Source of the DNA: a virus
Virus record (IMG/VR): IMGVR_UViG_3300028388_001992
Location: 1 to 35,236 of that record
Reading direction: 5' to 3' (one strand)
DNA: 35,236 bases
The notes below the pieces were generated by a model that was not told the origin of the DNA, made no database searches, and worked only from the letters and a program-made list of their open reading frames with translations. Position numbers and translations under genes: made by a program. Of this stretch, positions 12,969 through 22,347 are shown piece after piece. Numbering within the stretch: the first letter of the stretch is position 1; every line of letters starts with the position of its first letter.

Positions 12969-14378
12969 ATGCTTCCACAGAATAATCAAATGGTCAACCC
13001 AAGTGACCTTGTTGAGTTGAATGAAGCACTGCGCAAGAGCGCGGGGCTTATCGGTCACCAAACACCCGCCGTACCTGACGCGCAAGCTGGTCTTTCACCG
13101 CTTGTGCCTCAGTCAATTGAGGGTATGCTTTCAGTTGCAACGCACACTATGAATGAGATTGCGCTTTGGCGTAACATCCCAAAGACCAGCGTTGCAAACA
13201 GTCTGCATGAATACGTTGTTGTTGAGGAGCACGGGCTTGACCTTGACCCCTTCATTGCTGAAGGCGGCGGCGGCACTGAGTTTGCAACCGGTTCAGCGTC
13301 ATATGACCGCAAGTCAGTCAAGGTCAAGTATATGGCTGAACGCCGTCAGATCAGTGACGTTGCTTCTATGGTCGGTCTTATCGGTGACAACCGCACAGCA
13401 ATGGCTGAAGAGACAGAGCGCGGCACACTCTCACTCATGCGTAAGGTTGAGTCACAACTTTGGCACGGTGACGAGTCACTGAACAATGAAGGTTTTGACG
13501 GCATCATTAAACAGATCAGTGACAGCGGTTCAAATCTCGATTTGAACGGGTCAGTGCCTACACCGCTCTTGCTTCAAGAGATCTTAGGTGAAGTTTATGC
13601 ATCACCTAACTATGGCCGCCCTGACACAATTTATGTTGAGCCCCGCATCCATGCAGAGCTTATCAGACAGAGTGTAGAGAACGGGCGTCATGACATGTTC
13701 ACCCGTGACCCCGCACAGGGCGTGACCTTTGGTCAAGAGAACATCTTCATTACCGCGCCTTATGGCAAGGTTCAGGTTGTTGCCGCGCCGTTCCTCCACA
13801 CCGCAAGCCTTGCGCCAGCGGGTGCAATCGGTTCACAGTCAACTGAGGCGGGTTATGTCGCACCAGCCTTTGCAACCGCACCTAATGCCGCATCAAATAT
13901 GGCGGCGGGCTCATACTTCTACAAGGTTGTTGCAGTGGGCAAGAGCGGTGCGCTTGCGCCCGTCACCTCTGCAATTCAGAACGTGGGTGCGGGTGATGCT
14001 GTCACAATCACGCTTGATGCTGATGTGAACATCAACTATTACCGCATCTATCGAAGCGAGCGCAACGGCACTTCTGACACTTGCCGCATGATTGCACGCA
14101 TTGCGGGTGACGGCACAGACTATGTTGACCTTGGTCAAGATAGTTACAACACAAGCAACATTGTCTTTGCACAGCACACCCCTGACGCAATGCAGTTTGT
14201 GCGCTTGCTTGATCTTATTCGCCGCCCCCTTGCAGAGACTTCAACCATCAGGCCTTTCTTGCTTATGCTCTTTGGGTCACCTGTTGTGAAACTCCCCCGC
14301 AAGATGTTTGTGCTTGAGCAAGCGGGCTTCAGTTCAACAAGCGGAATCAGCGCTAACTATCTCAACGCTGACTTCTAA
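12969..14378 (+). CDS. Major capsid protein with an inserted FN3/Ig-like domain
   Basis: 469 residues, ATG 12969 with GAGAAGG upstream. HK97-type capsid character is suggested by the N-terminal arm, the central YDRKSVKVKYMAERRQISDV strand/helix, the LSLMRKVESQLWHGDE segment, and the AELIRQSVENGRHDMF and FGQENIFITAPYGKVQVV stretches. Residues about 288-387 interrupt this pattern with a beta-sandwich-like sequence (AAGSYFYKVVAVGKSGALAP, INYYRIYRSERNGTSD, DGTDYVDLG) typical of fibronectin type III/Ig-like insertions displayed on phage capsids. The capsid fold then resumes (RRPLAETSTIRPFLLMLFG). Strong promoter-like and leader sequences upstream fit high expression. Confidence 0.85.
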   Translation: MLPQNNQMVNPSDLVELNEALRKSAGLIGHQTPAVPDAQAGLSPLVPQSIEGMLSVATHTMNEIALWRNIPKTSVANSLHEYVVVEEHGLDLDPFIAEGGGGTEFATGSASYDRKSVKVKYMAERRQISDVASMVGLIGDNRTAMAEETERGTLSLMRKVESQLWHGDESLNNEGFDGIIKQISDSGSNLDLNGSVPTPLLLQEILGEVYASPNYGRPDTIYVEPRIHAELIRQSVENGRHDMFTRDPAQGVTFGQENIFITAPYGKVQVVAAPFLHTASLAPAGAIGSQSTEAGYVAPAFATAPNAASNMAAGSYFYKVVAVGKSGALAPVTSAIQNVGAGDAVTITLDADVNINYYRIYRSERNGTSDTCRMIARIAGDGTDYVDLGQDSYNTSNIVFAQHTPDAMQFVRLLDLIRRPLAETSTIRPFLLMLFGSPVVKLPRKMFVLEQAGFSSTSGISANYLNADF

Positions 14379-14395
14379 GATAGAGAGGCAACCTA

Positions 14396-14716
14396 ATGTG
14401 GTATTATAGAAGGCGTTTAAGCGTTCACCCGATTGAAAGCAACGTGACCTTTGACGGTCAGCGTCTCAAGATTGCCGCAAACGGTTGTGTGCTCACACCT
14501 GTTGATGATGCGCTTGCACTGAAGATGAGGCGTGCGCCGCACGTCTTTATGTTCAAGCCCGCCGCGCCGATTGACGCACCCGCACCGCTTGCTGAACCTG
14601 TGCAAGCAGATGAGCCAGCGCCAGCGGTTGAGGCTGAAAAGGTTGAAACTTCAAGCGCAAATGATGATAATGTCAAGACTAAGCGCACGCGCAAGCGCCG
14701 CAAAGTTCAGGGGTGA
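14396..14716 (+). CDS. Hypothetical head-associated protein with basic tail
   Basis: 106 residues, ATG 14396 after GAGAGG. The first half is a compact beta-like domain (RLSVHPIESNVTFDGQRLKI with DDALALKMRRAPHVFMF). The second half is an Ala/Pro/Glu-rich linker and a very basic end, KTKRTRKRRKVQG. It lies between the capsid and the neck genes. Possible roles are a capsid-to-neck adaptor or a DNA-contacting decoration protein. I recognise no family. Confidence 0.6.
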   Translation: MWYYRRRLSVHPIESNVTFDGQRLKIAANGCVLTPVDDALALKMRRAPHVFMFKPAAPIDAPAPLAEPVQADEPAPAVEAEKVETSSANDDNVKTKRTRKRRKVQG

Positions 14717-14744
14717 TTGACCGCCCCGTGTGAAGGGGGCTTCA

Positions 14745-15716
14745 ATGGCTAGAACTATCTTTGATATCATCACGGTTGAGTCACTAAAGAGAACAACCAT
14801 TGCGGGCGTTGACCTGACGTTTGATGACGGCACACCGTACCCTGATGAATTGTTTGAAACTACAATTCAACAGGCGGTTGCTATGATAGAAGCTGACTTA
14901 GGTGTTGTGCTTGATGACTTCACAGTCAAGGGTGAGCGTCATGACGTTGACCTGATTGACCGTCACTCACATTACCTCATGAGCGTTGACCAGCGCCCGC
15001 TTAAAAGCATTGAAGCGCTACAGATACGCATAGGCAACAGCAACGCCGTTGCTGACTTACCTGTGAGCTTTGCAACCGTTGCGTCACATATGCAGGGTCA
15101 GTTCAACCTGATACCTGACAGCACCCTTGCGGCAAGTCTACGCTTCAGTTCAGGTGTGCCGTTTCTTGTGGGTGACGTGTTCTCACCGTACTCTAAGTTC
15201 CCGTTATACTTCAGCATTGATTATACAGCGGGGCACACTTTTGATGAAGGGTCAGCCGTGATTGCACAGGGCACTGACACAGTTGAAGTGCCGCTGAACG
15301 TCACGTTTAATCACAGGTACTATGCTGACTTGACCGTCACTGACGCACAGGGCGGCGCGGGGTTGCGTGTCATCTCAACCAGCCCTGACAGCATGACCGT
15401 GCAAGCGCGCACCGCGCCTTCAACGGGTGATCTCACCCTCAGTTGGTCAGCACATGACGTTGACCCGTTACTTGTGCGCGCCGTTCAGTTGATTGCCGCA
15501 ATGTTGCCGCTTGATATCGCGGGTGACCTGATACTGGGCGCGGGTATCGCAACAACATCAATCGGCATTGACGGGTTATCACAAGCAATTGGGTCAACAT
15601 CATCAGCGACAAACGCGGGTTACGGTGCGCGGCTTGTGAACTTCAACCGTGAATTGAAAGCTGTGCTCAAGACCTTGCGCGCTAAGTATCGCAAGGTGAA
15701 CTTCTACGCACGTTAA
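14745..15716 (+). CDS. Head-tail connector/adaptor protein
   Basis: 323 residues from ATG 14745, behind AAGGGGG; GTG 14730 is in frame but lacks a ribosome-binding site. The N-terminal DELFETTIQQAVAMIEADLG and the closing VDPLLVRAVQLIAAMLPLDI, then SIGIDGLSQAIGSTSSATNA with GYGARLVNFNRELK, are like neck adaptor proteins of SPO1-like and other myoviruses, where the helical ends surround a beta-rich insert. It would close the portal and connect head to tail. The next genes overlap or follow closely in neck-module order. Fairly confident in role, not in subfamily. Confidence 0.65.
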   Translation: MARTIFDIITVESLKRTTIAGVDLTFDDGTPYPDELFETTIQQAVAMIEADLGVVLDDFTVKGERHDVDLIDRHSHYLMSVDQRPLKSIEALQIRIGNSNAVADLPVSFATVASHMQGQFNLIPDSTLAASLRFSSGVPFLVGDVFSPYSKFPLYFSIDYTAGHTFDEGSAVIAQGTDTVEVPLNVTFNHRYYADLTVTDAQGGAGLRVISTSPDSMTVQARTAPSTGDLTLSWSAHDVDPLLVRAVQLIAAMLPLDIAGDLILGAGIATTSIGIDGLSQAIGSTSSATNAGYGARLVNFNRELKAVLKTLRAKYRKVNFYAR

Positions 15717-15727
15717 GGGGTCACCTC

Positions 15728-16525
15728 ATGTTGTTACCATTGCCTGAACGTTCCTTAACAAAGGGGCGCGCTGACTTTAGAGATGATCACTTTAGCAAGT
15801 TGATTGCTCAAAAGGGCTTATACTTGCGCTGGTCACAGTCAGCCCCGTGCCCTTGCTCAAGCCGCACAAATGAGTTGAACCTTGACCTTGACTATGTGGG
15901 TGCGGGTGACACCTCGATTGATACACAGTACAACCCCGCATGCCCTGTGTGTGCGGGCAACGGCACAATATACCATTCACCGCAAACGATTCAGGGCGTT
16001 GTCACCAGCGCTGAAGGTGATTACCTAAATGCGCGCTTTGGCGGTTACCGTGACGGCGTTGTCAACATCACGCTTGAGCCTGAACACTTGCCGTCTTTCG
16101 GTGACAAGTTTGAAGTGCTTGACAGCGTGATGCTGTATCAAGAGAGCGTTGACGATAACGGTCTAAACACGCTTGCGCTACGTTTCCCGATTGCGCCGCG
16201 CACAATGACCCTTGCAACGGGTGACGTGACGGCGGGCGTGATGTATGCCACATATTCAAACAGCGCAACGCGGCAAGCGTCAGGCGTTGAACTTGTTGAG
16301 GGTGTTGACTTCAACATTGTTGACGGCGCGGTGAACTGGGTGAACAAACCAGCGGGCGCGGGCAAGTTCAGCTTCAGCTATTTCATGCACCCAACATATA
16401 CATGTATTGGCTTTGCAAACAGCATGCGTGACACGCACATCAGGCGCAAGTCACTGGCTGACCGCACGGTTGCGTTGCCTGTGCGCGTGCAATGCAAGCT
16501 TGAGTTCTTAGGTGATGACTCATGA
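15728..16525 (+). CDS. Neck/head-completion protein with Cys-rich zinc-ribbon-like motif
   Basis: 265 residues, ATG 15728. An N-terminal region carries CPCSSR and CPVCAGNGTIYH (about residues 41-82), four cysteines in CxC and CxxC pairs that could bind zinc. A beta-rich domain follows (GVVTSAEGDYLNARFGGYRD and onward) with a strand-rich C terminus. Phage proteins with a CxxCxGxG-type motif at this location occur in large myoviruses near the head-tail junction. The exact role is unknown. It overlaps the next gene by four bases. Confidence 0.6.
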   Translation: MLLPLPERSLTKGRADFRDDHFSKLIAQKGLYLRWSQSAPCPCSSRTNELNLDLDYVGAGDTSIDTQYNPACPVCAGNGTIYHSPQTIQGVVTSAEGDYLNARFGGYRDGVVNITLEPEHLPSFGDKFEVLDSVMLYQESVDDNGLNTLALRFPIAPRTMTLATGDVTAGVMYATYSNSATRQASGVELVEGVDFNIVDGAVNWVNKPAGAGKFSFSYFMHPTYTCIGFANSMRDTHIRRKSLADRTVALPVRVQCKLEFLGDDS

Positions 16526-17175
16526 TTGATCTCTATTTGATTCACATCATAGGCAACGCGGTGCGGTACTACAGAAGTGACCGCACGCTATTTGACCCGC
16601 TCTTGCCACACGTCAGCGCCGCAATGCGTGACCGTATGTGGGCAACCCTTCAAACAGTCAACGTGTCATTTGACGCGGCGTATAATGCCCGCACCGCAAA
16701 GCGGTTGCCGCTGATCACGGTTGAGAGTTCAGAGCAATACTTTGATGAGCAGGGGCTTGCACAGATTGCAAGTGAACACGTTGATGATGACGGGCAATTG
16801 ATCAGGCTCAACCATGTGTTCACCTCACAAGAGGCGGTTGTAAACATCTACGCTGACACGCTTGAGACTGTGCGCTTGCTCGCGTTAATCGTTCAGGCGG
16901 GCATGCTCACGTTTCATGACGTGTTGGTCAAGGCGGCGTTTCAGAACGTTGTGTACATCGGCGCAACATCACTTGTGCCTGACCCGTCATTCACGGGTGA
17001 AGATCTGTCAACATATGGGCGGCAAATGCGCTATGCCGCGCTTCACTTGCTAGAGTTACCAGCGCGGGTCAACATTGATGACCCTGACGCGCTTGACCCG
17101 TTGTTCAACATTCAAGTGCAACATGAGAGTCAAACCGCGCAAGGTAGTACAATAAGCGGCGGTGTTAGTGTATAA
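16522..17175 (+). CDS. Probable tail completion/terminator protein
   Basis: 217 residues, ATGA overlap with the previous gene. The sequence alternates helices and strands (LYLIHIIGNAVRYYRSDRTL, AVVNIYADTLETVRLLALIV). There is no membrane segment despite hydrophobic stretches. Position immediately upstream of the sheath gene, after two neck proteins, is where tail terminators lie in many myoviruses. The assignment is positional; an additional neck protein is the alternative. Confidence 0.5.
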   Translation: MIDLYLIHIIGNAVRYYRSDRTLFDPLLPHVSAAMRDRMWATLQTVNVSFDAAYNARTAKRLPLITVESSEQYFDEQGLAQIASEHVDDDGQLIRLNHVFTSQEAVVNIYADTLETVRLLALIVQAGMLTFHDVLVKAAFQNVVYIGATSLVPDPSFTGEDLSTYGRQMRYAALHLLELPARVNIDDPDALDPLFNIQVQHESQTAQGSTISGGVSV

Positions 17176-17221
17176 TATATAAACTAAACTCAACCCTTGT
17201 CATGACTTTGGAGTTTAAACA
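17171..17221 (+). promoter_or_regulatory. Promoter-like element and leader of the sheath gene
   Basis: TATAAT (17171-17176) is followed by ATATAAACTAA, matching the element at 12392 (TATAATnnnTAAACTAA). No clear -35. The leader shows GGAG about ten bases before ATG 17222 and includes the CAACCCTT also found before the chaperone gene. Confidence 0.5.
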
Positions 17222-18013
17222 ATGCCTACTAGCATATTCTTTAACGGGCAACGGCGCTTTAGACCGTCAGTGTATGCCCGCGTGATTAACAACCTGACTG
17301 AGCAAGCCGCGCCGTCAACAGGCAACCTTGCGCTTGTGGGTGACTTCCCTCAACTCAAGCAAGCAACGCCAGTGCGCTTCACAAACAGCCTTGACCTTGC
17401 AGACTACATGCGCGGCACAAACGGTGACATTGACACCGCCGCCGCGCTCATGTTCAAGCCGCTTGAAGGTGACGGCACGATTGACAGCCTGACGCTTGTG
17501 AGCGCAAACGAGTCAACGCAAGCCAGCACAACAAACGGCGGTGTCAAGGTCAAGTCACGCTTGTGGGGTGTTGACGGCAACCGCATCAAGGTCAAGATTG
17601 CGAGCAACGCAAGTGACGCATCACTGTTTGATCTTGAGGTCATTGAGGGTGTGACCAGCCGTGAAAAGGTTGAAGCGCTGGGTGACGGTGCGGTTGCGTC
17701 AATTGAGTATGTGTCAGCACAAGCAAATGAGACGCTCTCACGCATGAGTCTTGAGGTTGATGCAACTGACTTTAACATTGAAGCGGGGCTGTCATATCTT
17801 GAAGCCGCTGTGCAAGGCGGGGGTGATTTACTTGTAGGTGACACCCCTTGCAACAGCAACGTCACCTTGACCGTTGTTGACGCACAGAACACACAAAGTA
17901 CAATCAACCTAAGCGGTTTAGGGCTTAACGGTGTTGTCACTAGTGAGTCAATCACAATACCCGCAAACGCACAGGCGGGTGACACGTTTGTGTCAAACCG
18001 CGCTTACTGTTAA
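17222..18013 (+). CDS. Tail sheath protein, N-terminal fragment
   Basis: 263 codons in this frame. The sequence begins MPTSIFFNGQRRFRPSVYARV and continues with NLALVGDFPQLKQATPVRFT and a GDGTIDSLTLVSANESTQAS segment; this is the start of a contractile sheath protein, which stacks around the tube and drives penetration. Reading is sheath-like to about codon 260 (VSNR) and then ends in AYC and a TAA. The rest of the protein is in another frame downstream, so the gene is split. See the frameshift site. If joined, the full protein would be about 610 residues, a normal sheath size. Confidence 0.8.
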   Translation: MPTSIFFNGQRRFRPSVYARVINNLTEQAAPSTGNLALVGDFPQLKQATPVRFTNSLDLADYMRGTNGDIDTAAALMFKPLEGDGTIDSLTLVSANESTQASTTNGGVKVKSRLWGVDGNRIKVKIASNASDASLFDLEVIEGVTSREKVEALGDGAVASIEYVSAQANETLSRMSLEVDATDFNIEAGLSYLEAAVQGGGDLLVGDTPCNSNVTLTVVDAQNTQSTINLSGLGLNGVVTSESITIPANAQAGDTFVSNRAYC

Positions 18014-19052
18014 GTCACTGGGTGACGAGTTGTCAGGCGCGTTCACAATCACAACGCCCGCCGCAACGCTCGCGGGTAGTGATCTCGACGCAATGGCTAG
18101 TGCAACAATCTTTGACACCGCACGCTCATTCACGGCTGACGCAATCACAATCATTGACTGGTTTAACGGGTCAGCGTTTGTTGAGGCTGAACGGGTCAGC
18201 AACACTGTTGTCACCCCCGCCGCAAATGCCGTGCGTATGCTGGGCGGGTCAAAAGATGCGGTCATTTCAAGTGATGACTGGCAAGCGGCGCTTGACTCAA
18301 TCAAGCGCGTTGACATTAACATTGTTGTGCCGTTCAATGACACACTTGCGGTTGCACAGCTTGCCGCACAGCATGCGATTGACGCGGCACAAGACGCCGG
18401 TTATGAGCGTAATGTGTGGGTGGGCACAACCAGCGCACAGACTGTTCAACAGGCTTATGCGGGCTGGTCAAAGCAACTCAATGACCGCAATGTTGCTGTC
18501 ACACCTCAGTCAATCATTGTTGACGGCAAGACGCTTGACCCGCGCTTCACCGCGTGCTTGCTCGCGGGTATTCAGGGTGCAACATCAATTAGTGAGCCGA
18601 TGACACGCAAGCGCCCTACTGACGCGGTGACGGGTACGGTTGAGAACTTCAACCGTGAAGATGACGCCAGCCTTGCAATCAGGCGTGGGCTTGTGATCTT
18701 TGCTGACCCGTCATCAACGGGCTTGCGCGTTGAACGCTCTGTGACAACGTGGCTTAAAGATGACAACCCTGTTTATTCTGAGGTGAGCGCAAATGAGTCT
18801 GTTAACCAGTCAATCAGGCTGTTGCGCGCTGACCTGAATGCACAAGTAGGCACAAAGGTCACAGAAGCACGCCGCACTGTTGTTGAAAAGGTTGCTGAGA
18901 AGTCACTTGCTGAACAGAAGCGCAACGGAATCATTAAAGATTTCAGAGACTTAACTGTCACGCTTGAAGGTGACATTGCAAATGTCATTTACAGCCTTGC
19001 GGCGGTTGAGCCTTTGAACTTCATCACAGTCACCGCAAACATTGTGCGCTAA
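17931..19052 (+). CDS. Tail sheath protein, C-terminal fragment
   Basis: Open in the next frame from 17931, but the first 24 codons look like noise; sheath-like sequence begins near 18003 with ALTVKSLGDELSG. The body has the strongly conserved sheath C-terminal pattern: YERNVWVGTTSAQTVQQAYA, DPRFTACLLAGIQGATSISE, RKRPTDAVTGTVENFN, IRRGLVIFADPSSTGLRVER and SIRLLRADLNAQVGTKVTEA, then EKSLAEQKRNGIIKDFRDLT. The end LNFITVTANIVR is the typical interlocking strand. An internal ATG at 18093 exists, but no ribosome-binding site supports separate initiation. Confidence 0.8.
   Translation: MLSLVSQSQYPQTHRRVTRLCQTALTVKSLGDELSGAFTITTPAATLAGSDLDAMASATIFDTARSFTADAITIIDWFNGSAFVEAERVSNTVVTPAANAVRMLGGSKDAVISSDDWQAALDSIKRVDINIVVPFNDTLAVAQLAAQHAIDAAQDAGYERNVWVGTTSAQTVQQAYAGWSKQLNDRNVAVTPQSIIVDGKTLDPRFTACLLAGIQGATSISEPMTRKRPTDAVTGTVENFNREDDASLAIRRGLVIFADPSSTGLRVERSVTTWLKDDNPVYSEVSANESVNQSIRLLRADLNAQVGTKVTEARRTVVEKVAEKSLAEQKRNGIIKDFRDLTVTLEGDIANVIYSLAAVEPLNFITVTANIVR
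17990..18013 (+). other. Frameshift junction in the tail sheath gene
   Basis: Frame changes between GTG-TCA-AAC-CGC and CTT-ACT-GTT-AAG. The tract reads CGCGCTT; inserting one more CG (CGCGCGCTT) would restore N-R-A-L-T-V-K in one frame. So loss of a CG dinucleotide, real or an assembly error, explains the break. No familiar programmed slip site is visible. Confidence 0.7.
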
Positions 19053-19063
19053 AGGGTTGAACA

Positions 19064-19591
19064 ATGGCACTTAATAACATCAGATCAATCAACGGCGCAA
19101 ACGCGCTTGTGAAGGTAGGAAACAAAACGCTGGGGTATGCAACCGGCGTGACCGTCAATGAGGTTTATGGGCTTCAGCGTATTGACGTGCTAGGTGAGAT
19201 TGACAGCCGTGACATTGAACCTATCGGGCGCGTTGTCAATGTTCAGGTTTCATTTATCCGTATGACCCCGAACCCCGCGAGCGGTTCACAAGACGGCAAC
19301 AGGGGCGGCGGGTCAGCACAGCGCGGGCTTGTGCCGCACGCAAAGAGCGAAGATGACAACCGCGAGAATACAGAGATTGTGACAAGTTTCTTTGAAGATG
19401 GATTTGATCTCGATATCTTAGACAGCGGCAACTTTGACGGTAATAGTGAACCAGTCTTACGTTATACCATTGTTGGTTGCCGCCCCTCATCACAGAGCTT
19501 TGCTATCACACGCGGCACGCTTATGGGCGTGAACGTGACCTGTGAAGCGTTGCGCATTGTTGAGAAGGACTTTAGAGACACACACGCTTGA
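19064..19591 (+). CDS. Tail tube protein
   Basis: 175 residues, ATG 19064 behind AAGGG, 11 bases after the sheath stop. Tube proteins form the rigid inner tail channel. The pattern GANALVKVGNKTLGYATGVT, QRIDVLGEIDSRDIEPIGR, and the final strands RYTIVGCRPSSQSFAITRG and MGVNVTCEALRIVEKDF fits small myovirus tubes. A Gly/Asn/Ser-rich loop (PASGSQDGNRGGGSAQRG) is inserted at about residues 71-88. Gene order sheath-tube-chaperones is classical. Confidence 0.85.
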   Translation: MALNNIRSINGANALVKVGNKTLGYATGVTVNEVYGLQRIDVLGEIDSRDIEPIGRVVNVQVSFIRMTPNPASGSQDGNRGGGSAQRGLVPHAKSEDDNRENTEIVTSFFEDGFDLDILDSGNFDGNSEPVLRYTIVGCRPSSQSFAITRGTLMGVNVTCEALRIVEKDFRDTHA

Positions 19592-19608
19592 TAATCTGTT
19601 GTCACCGC

Positions 19609-19650
19609 TATAGTATCAGGGGCAACCCTTAAACTATTGGAGTGACAACA
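19609..19650 (+). promoter_or_regulatory. Promoter-like element and leader of the tail chaperone gene
   Basis: TATAGT (19609-19614), a near-consensus -10, lies 43 bases before ATG 19652. A TTGATA at 19588 is only 15 bases upstream, short for a -35. The leader contains CAACCCTTAAACTA and ends GGAGTGACAACA (19639-19650), identical to the end of the scaffold leader. Confidence 0.4.
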
Positions 19651-19651
19651 C

Positions 19652-20152
19652 ATGAGCAAACGCACAGTCAACTTGCGACAAATGAAAGCTGACGCTGAAG
19701 CGGCGGCCACAAGCCCCGCTGAAGTGACGGCTGACCGCACACCTGTTGTGCCGCGTCAACTGGCAATCTCAGTGACGTATGACGCGCCTGACGGCAACAC
19801 ATACACAGATGACCTTCAGTCTGTGATTCTCAACAGTGACGGGCGCATGACTAAAACTCGTTTGATGAACTCACTGACGCAAGGCATGATTGCCGCAAGC
19901 CTACCTGAAGGTGAGCAACTGAGAATTGAAGCGCTTGCGCGTCTCGTCACACAACTTGATGACGCACCTGAATGGGTGATGACGTGGGCTGGTGAAGATC
20001 TTGAATTGTTGAGCGTGATCAATGAAGCGCTAGTGAAGCATGAGAATGCCTACTTTCGCGGCAACACTAGAAAGGGTGAAGGCGGTGCGCTCAAGCCCCG
20101 CATTTCAATTGATTGCCCCGCACTTGATCAAGCAAGGGTTGCCGCACCCTGA
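19652..20152 (+). CDS. Tail assembly chaperone, first (non-shifted) product
   Basis: 166 residues, ATG 19652. Tail assembly chaperones bind the tape measure protein while the tube polymerises. Features are a charged N-terminal helix (MSKRTVNLRQMKADAEAAA), a beta-like LAISVTYDAPDGNTYTDDLQ, and the helical TRLMNSLTQGMIAASLPEGE and LVTQLDDAPEWVMTWAGEDL stretches, as in gpG-type proteins of myoviruses. It ends ...RVAAP with CCC-TGA at 20147-20152. The following frame continues sensibly right after this stop, so this is the short form of a frameshifted pair. Confidence 0.8.
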   Translation: MSKRTVNLRQMKADAEAAATSPAEVTADRTPVVPRQLAISVTYDAPDGNTYTDDLQSVILNSDGRMTKTRLMNSLTQGMIAASLPEGEQLRIEALARLVTQLDDAPEWVMTWAGEDLELLSVINEALVKHENAYFRGNTRKGEGGALKPRISIDCPALDQARVAAP

Positions 20153-20319
20153 TGACCCGCTTGCACCTGAGAACGCGGAATACGCGCTGATATGTCTTGA
20201 TGATGAAGGGTGGAATACAGTTCTTAGAACCGCTATAAGTGAAGGTAACTACAAACAATCAACAGGCGTGAAGGTCTTTGATGATCTTGAGCGCGCCTTT
20301 GAACAGGGGGCTGACTTTG

Positions 20320-20348
<29 letters not shown>
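20040..20348 (+). CDS. Tail assembly chaperone, frameshift extension (GT-like)
   Basis: Open in the +1 frame across the end of the first chaperone gene. Used with a shift at the CCC-TGA junction it adds 65 residues, DDPLAPENAEYALICLDDEG through ELISKRFK, giving a fused product of about 231 residues. The ATG at 20040 could only start a 102-residue stand-alone form and has no good ribosome-binding site. Position between tube and tape measure and the two-form layout match lambda G/GT-type systems. The tape measure start (20320) lies inside its end. Confidence 0.75.
20144..20156 (+). promoter_or_regulatory. Probable programmed +1 frameshift site
   Basis: The zero-frame reads GCA-CCC-TGA-TGA. The proline tRNA on CCC can slip one base to CCT, placing GAT-GAC-CCG in the A site and producing a sensible continuation (A-P-D-D-P-L). 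Proline or similar codons followed by a TGA stop are known +1 shift sites (eukaryotic antizyme TCC-TGA; proline shift sites have been reported for Listeria phage PSA). Tandem TGA codons may slow termination. A downstream stimulatory fold was not established. Confidence 0.65.

Positions 20349-22343
<1,995 letters not shown>

Positions 22344-22347
<4 letters not shown>

Noticed and set aside
17404-17985. A 193-codon open frame on the minus strand opposite the sheath gene.
   Set aside because: It mirrors the codon bias of the sheath coding strand, has Ser/Thr-rich low-complexity product, and no ribosome-binding site; the sheath reading is clearly real.
17931-18013. Programmed frameshifting in the sheath gene similar to the chaperone site.
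   Set aside because: No proline-stop or other plausible slip codon near the junction; a CG dinucleotide loss explains it more simply, although it is not excluded.
18022-18603. A second long plus-strand frame inside the sheath C-terminal part.
   Set aside because: Gln/Ser/Arg-rich shadow; the overlapping sheath frame matches the family.
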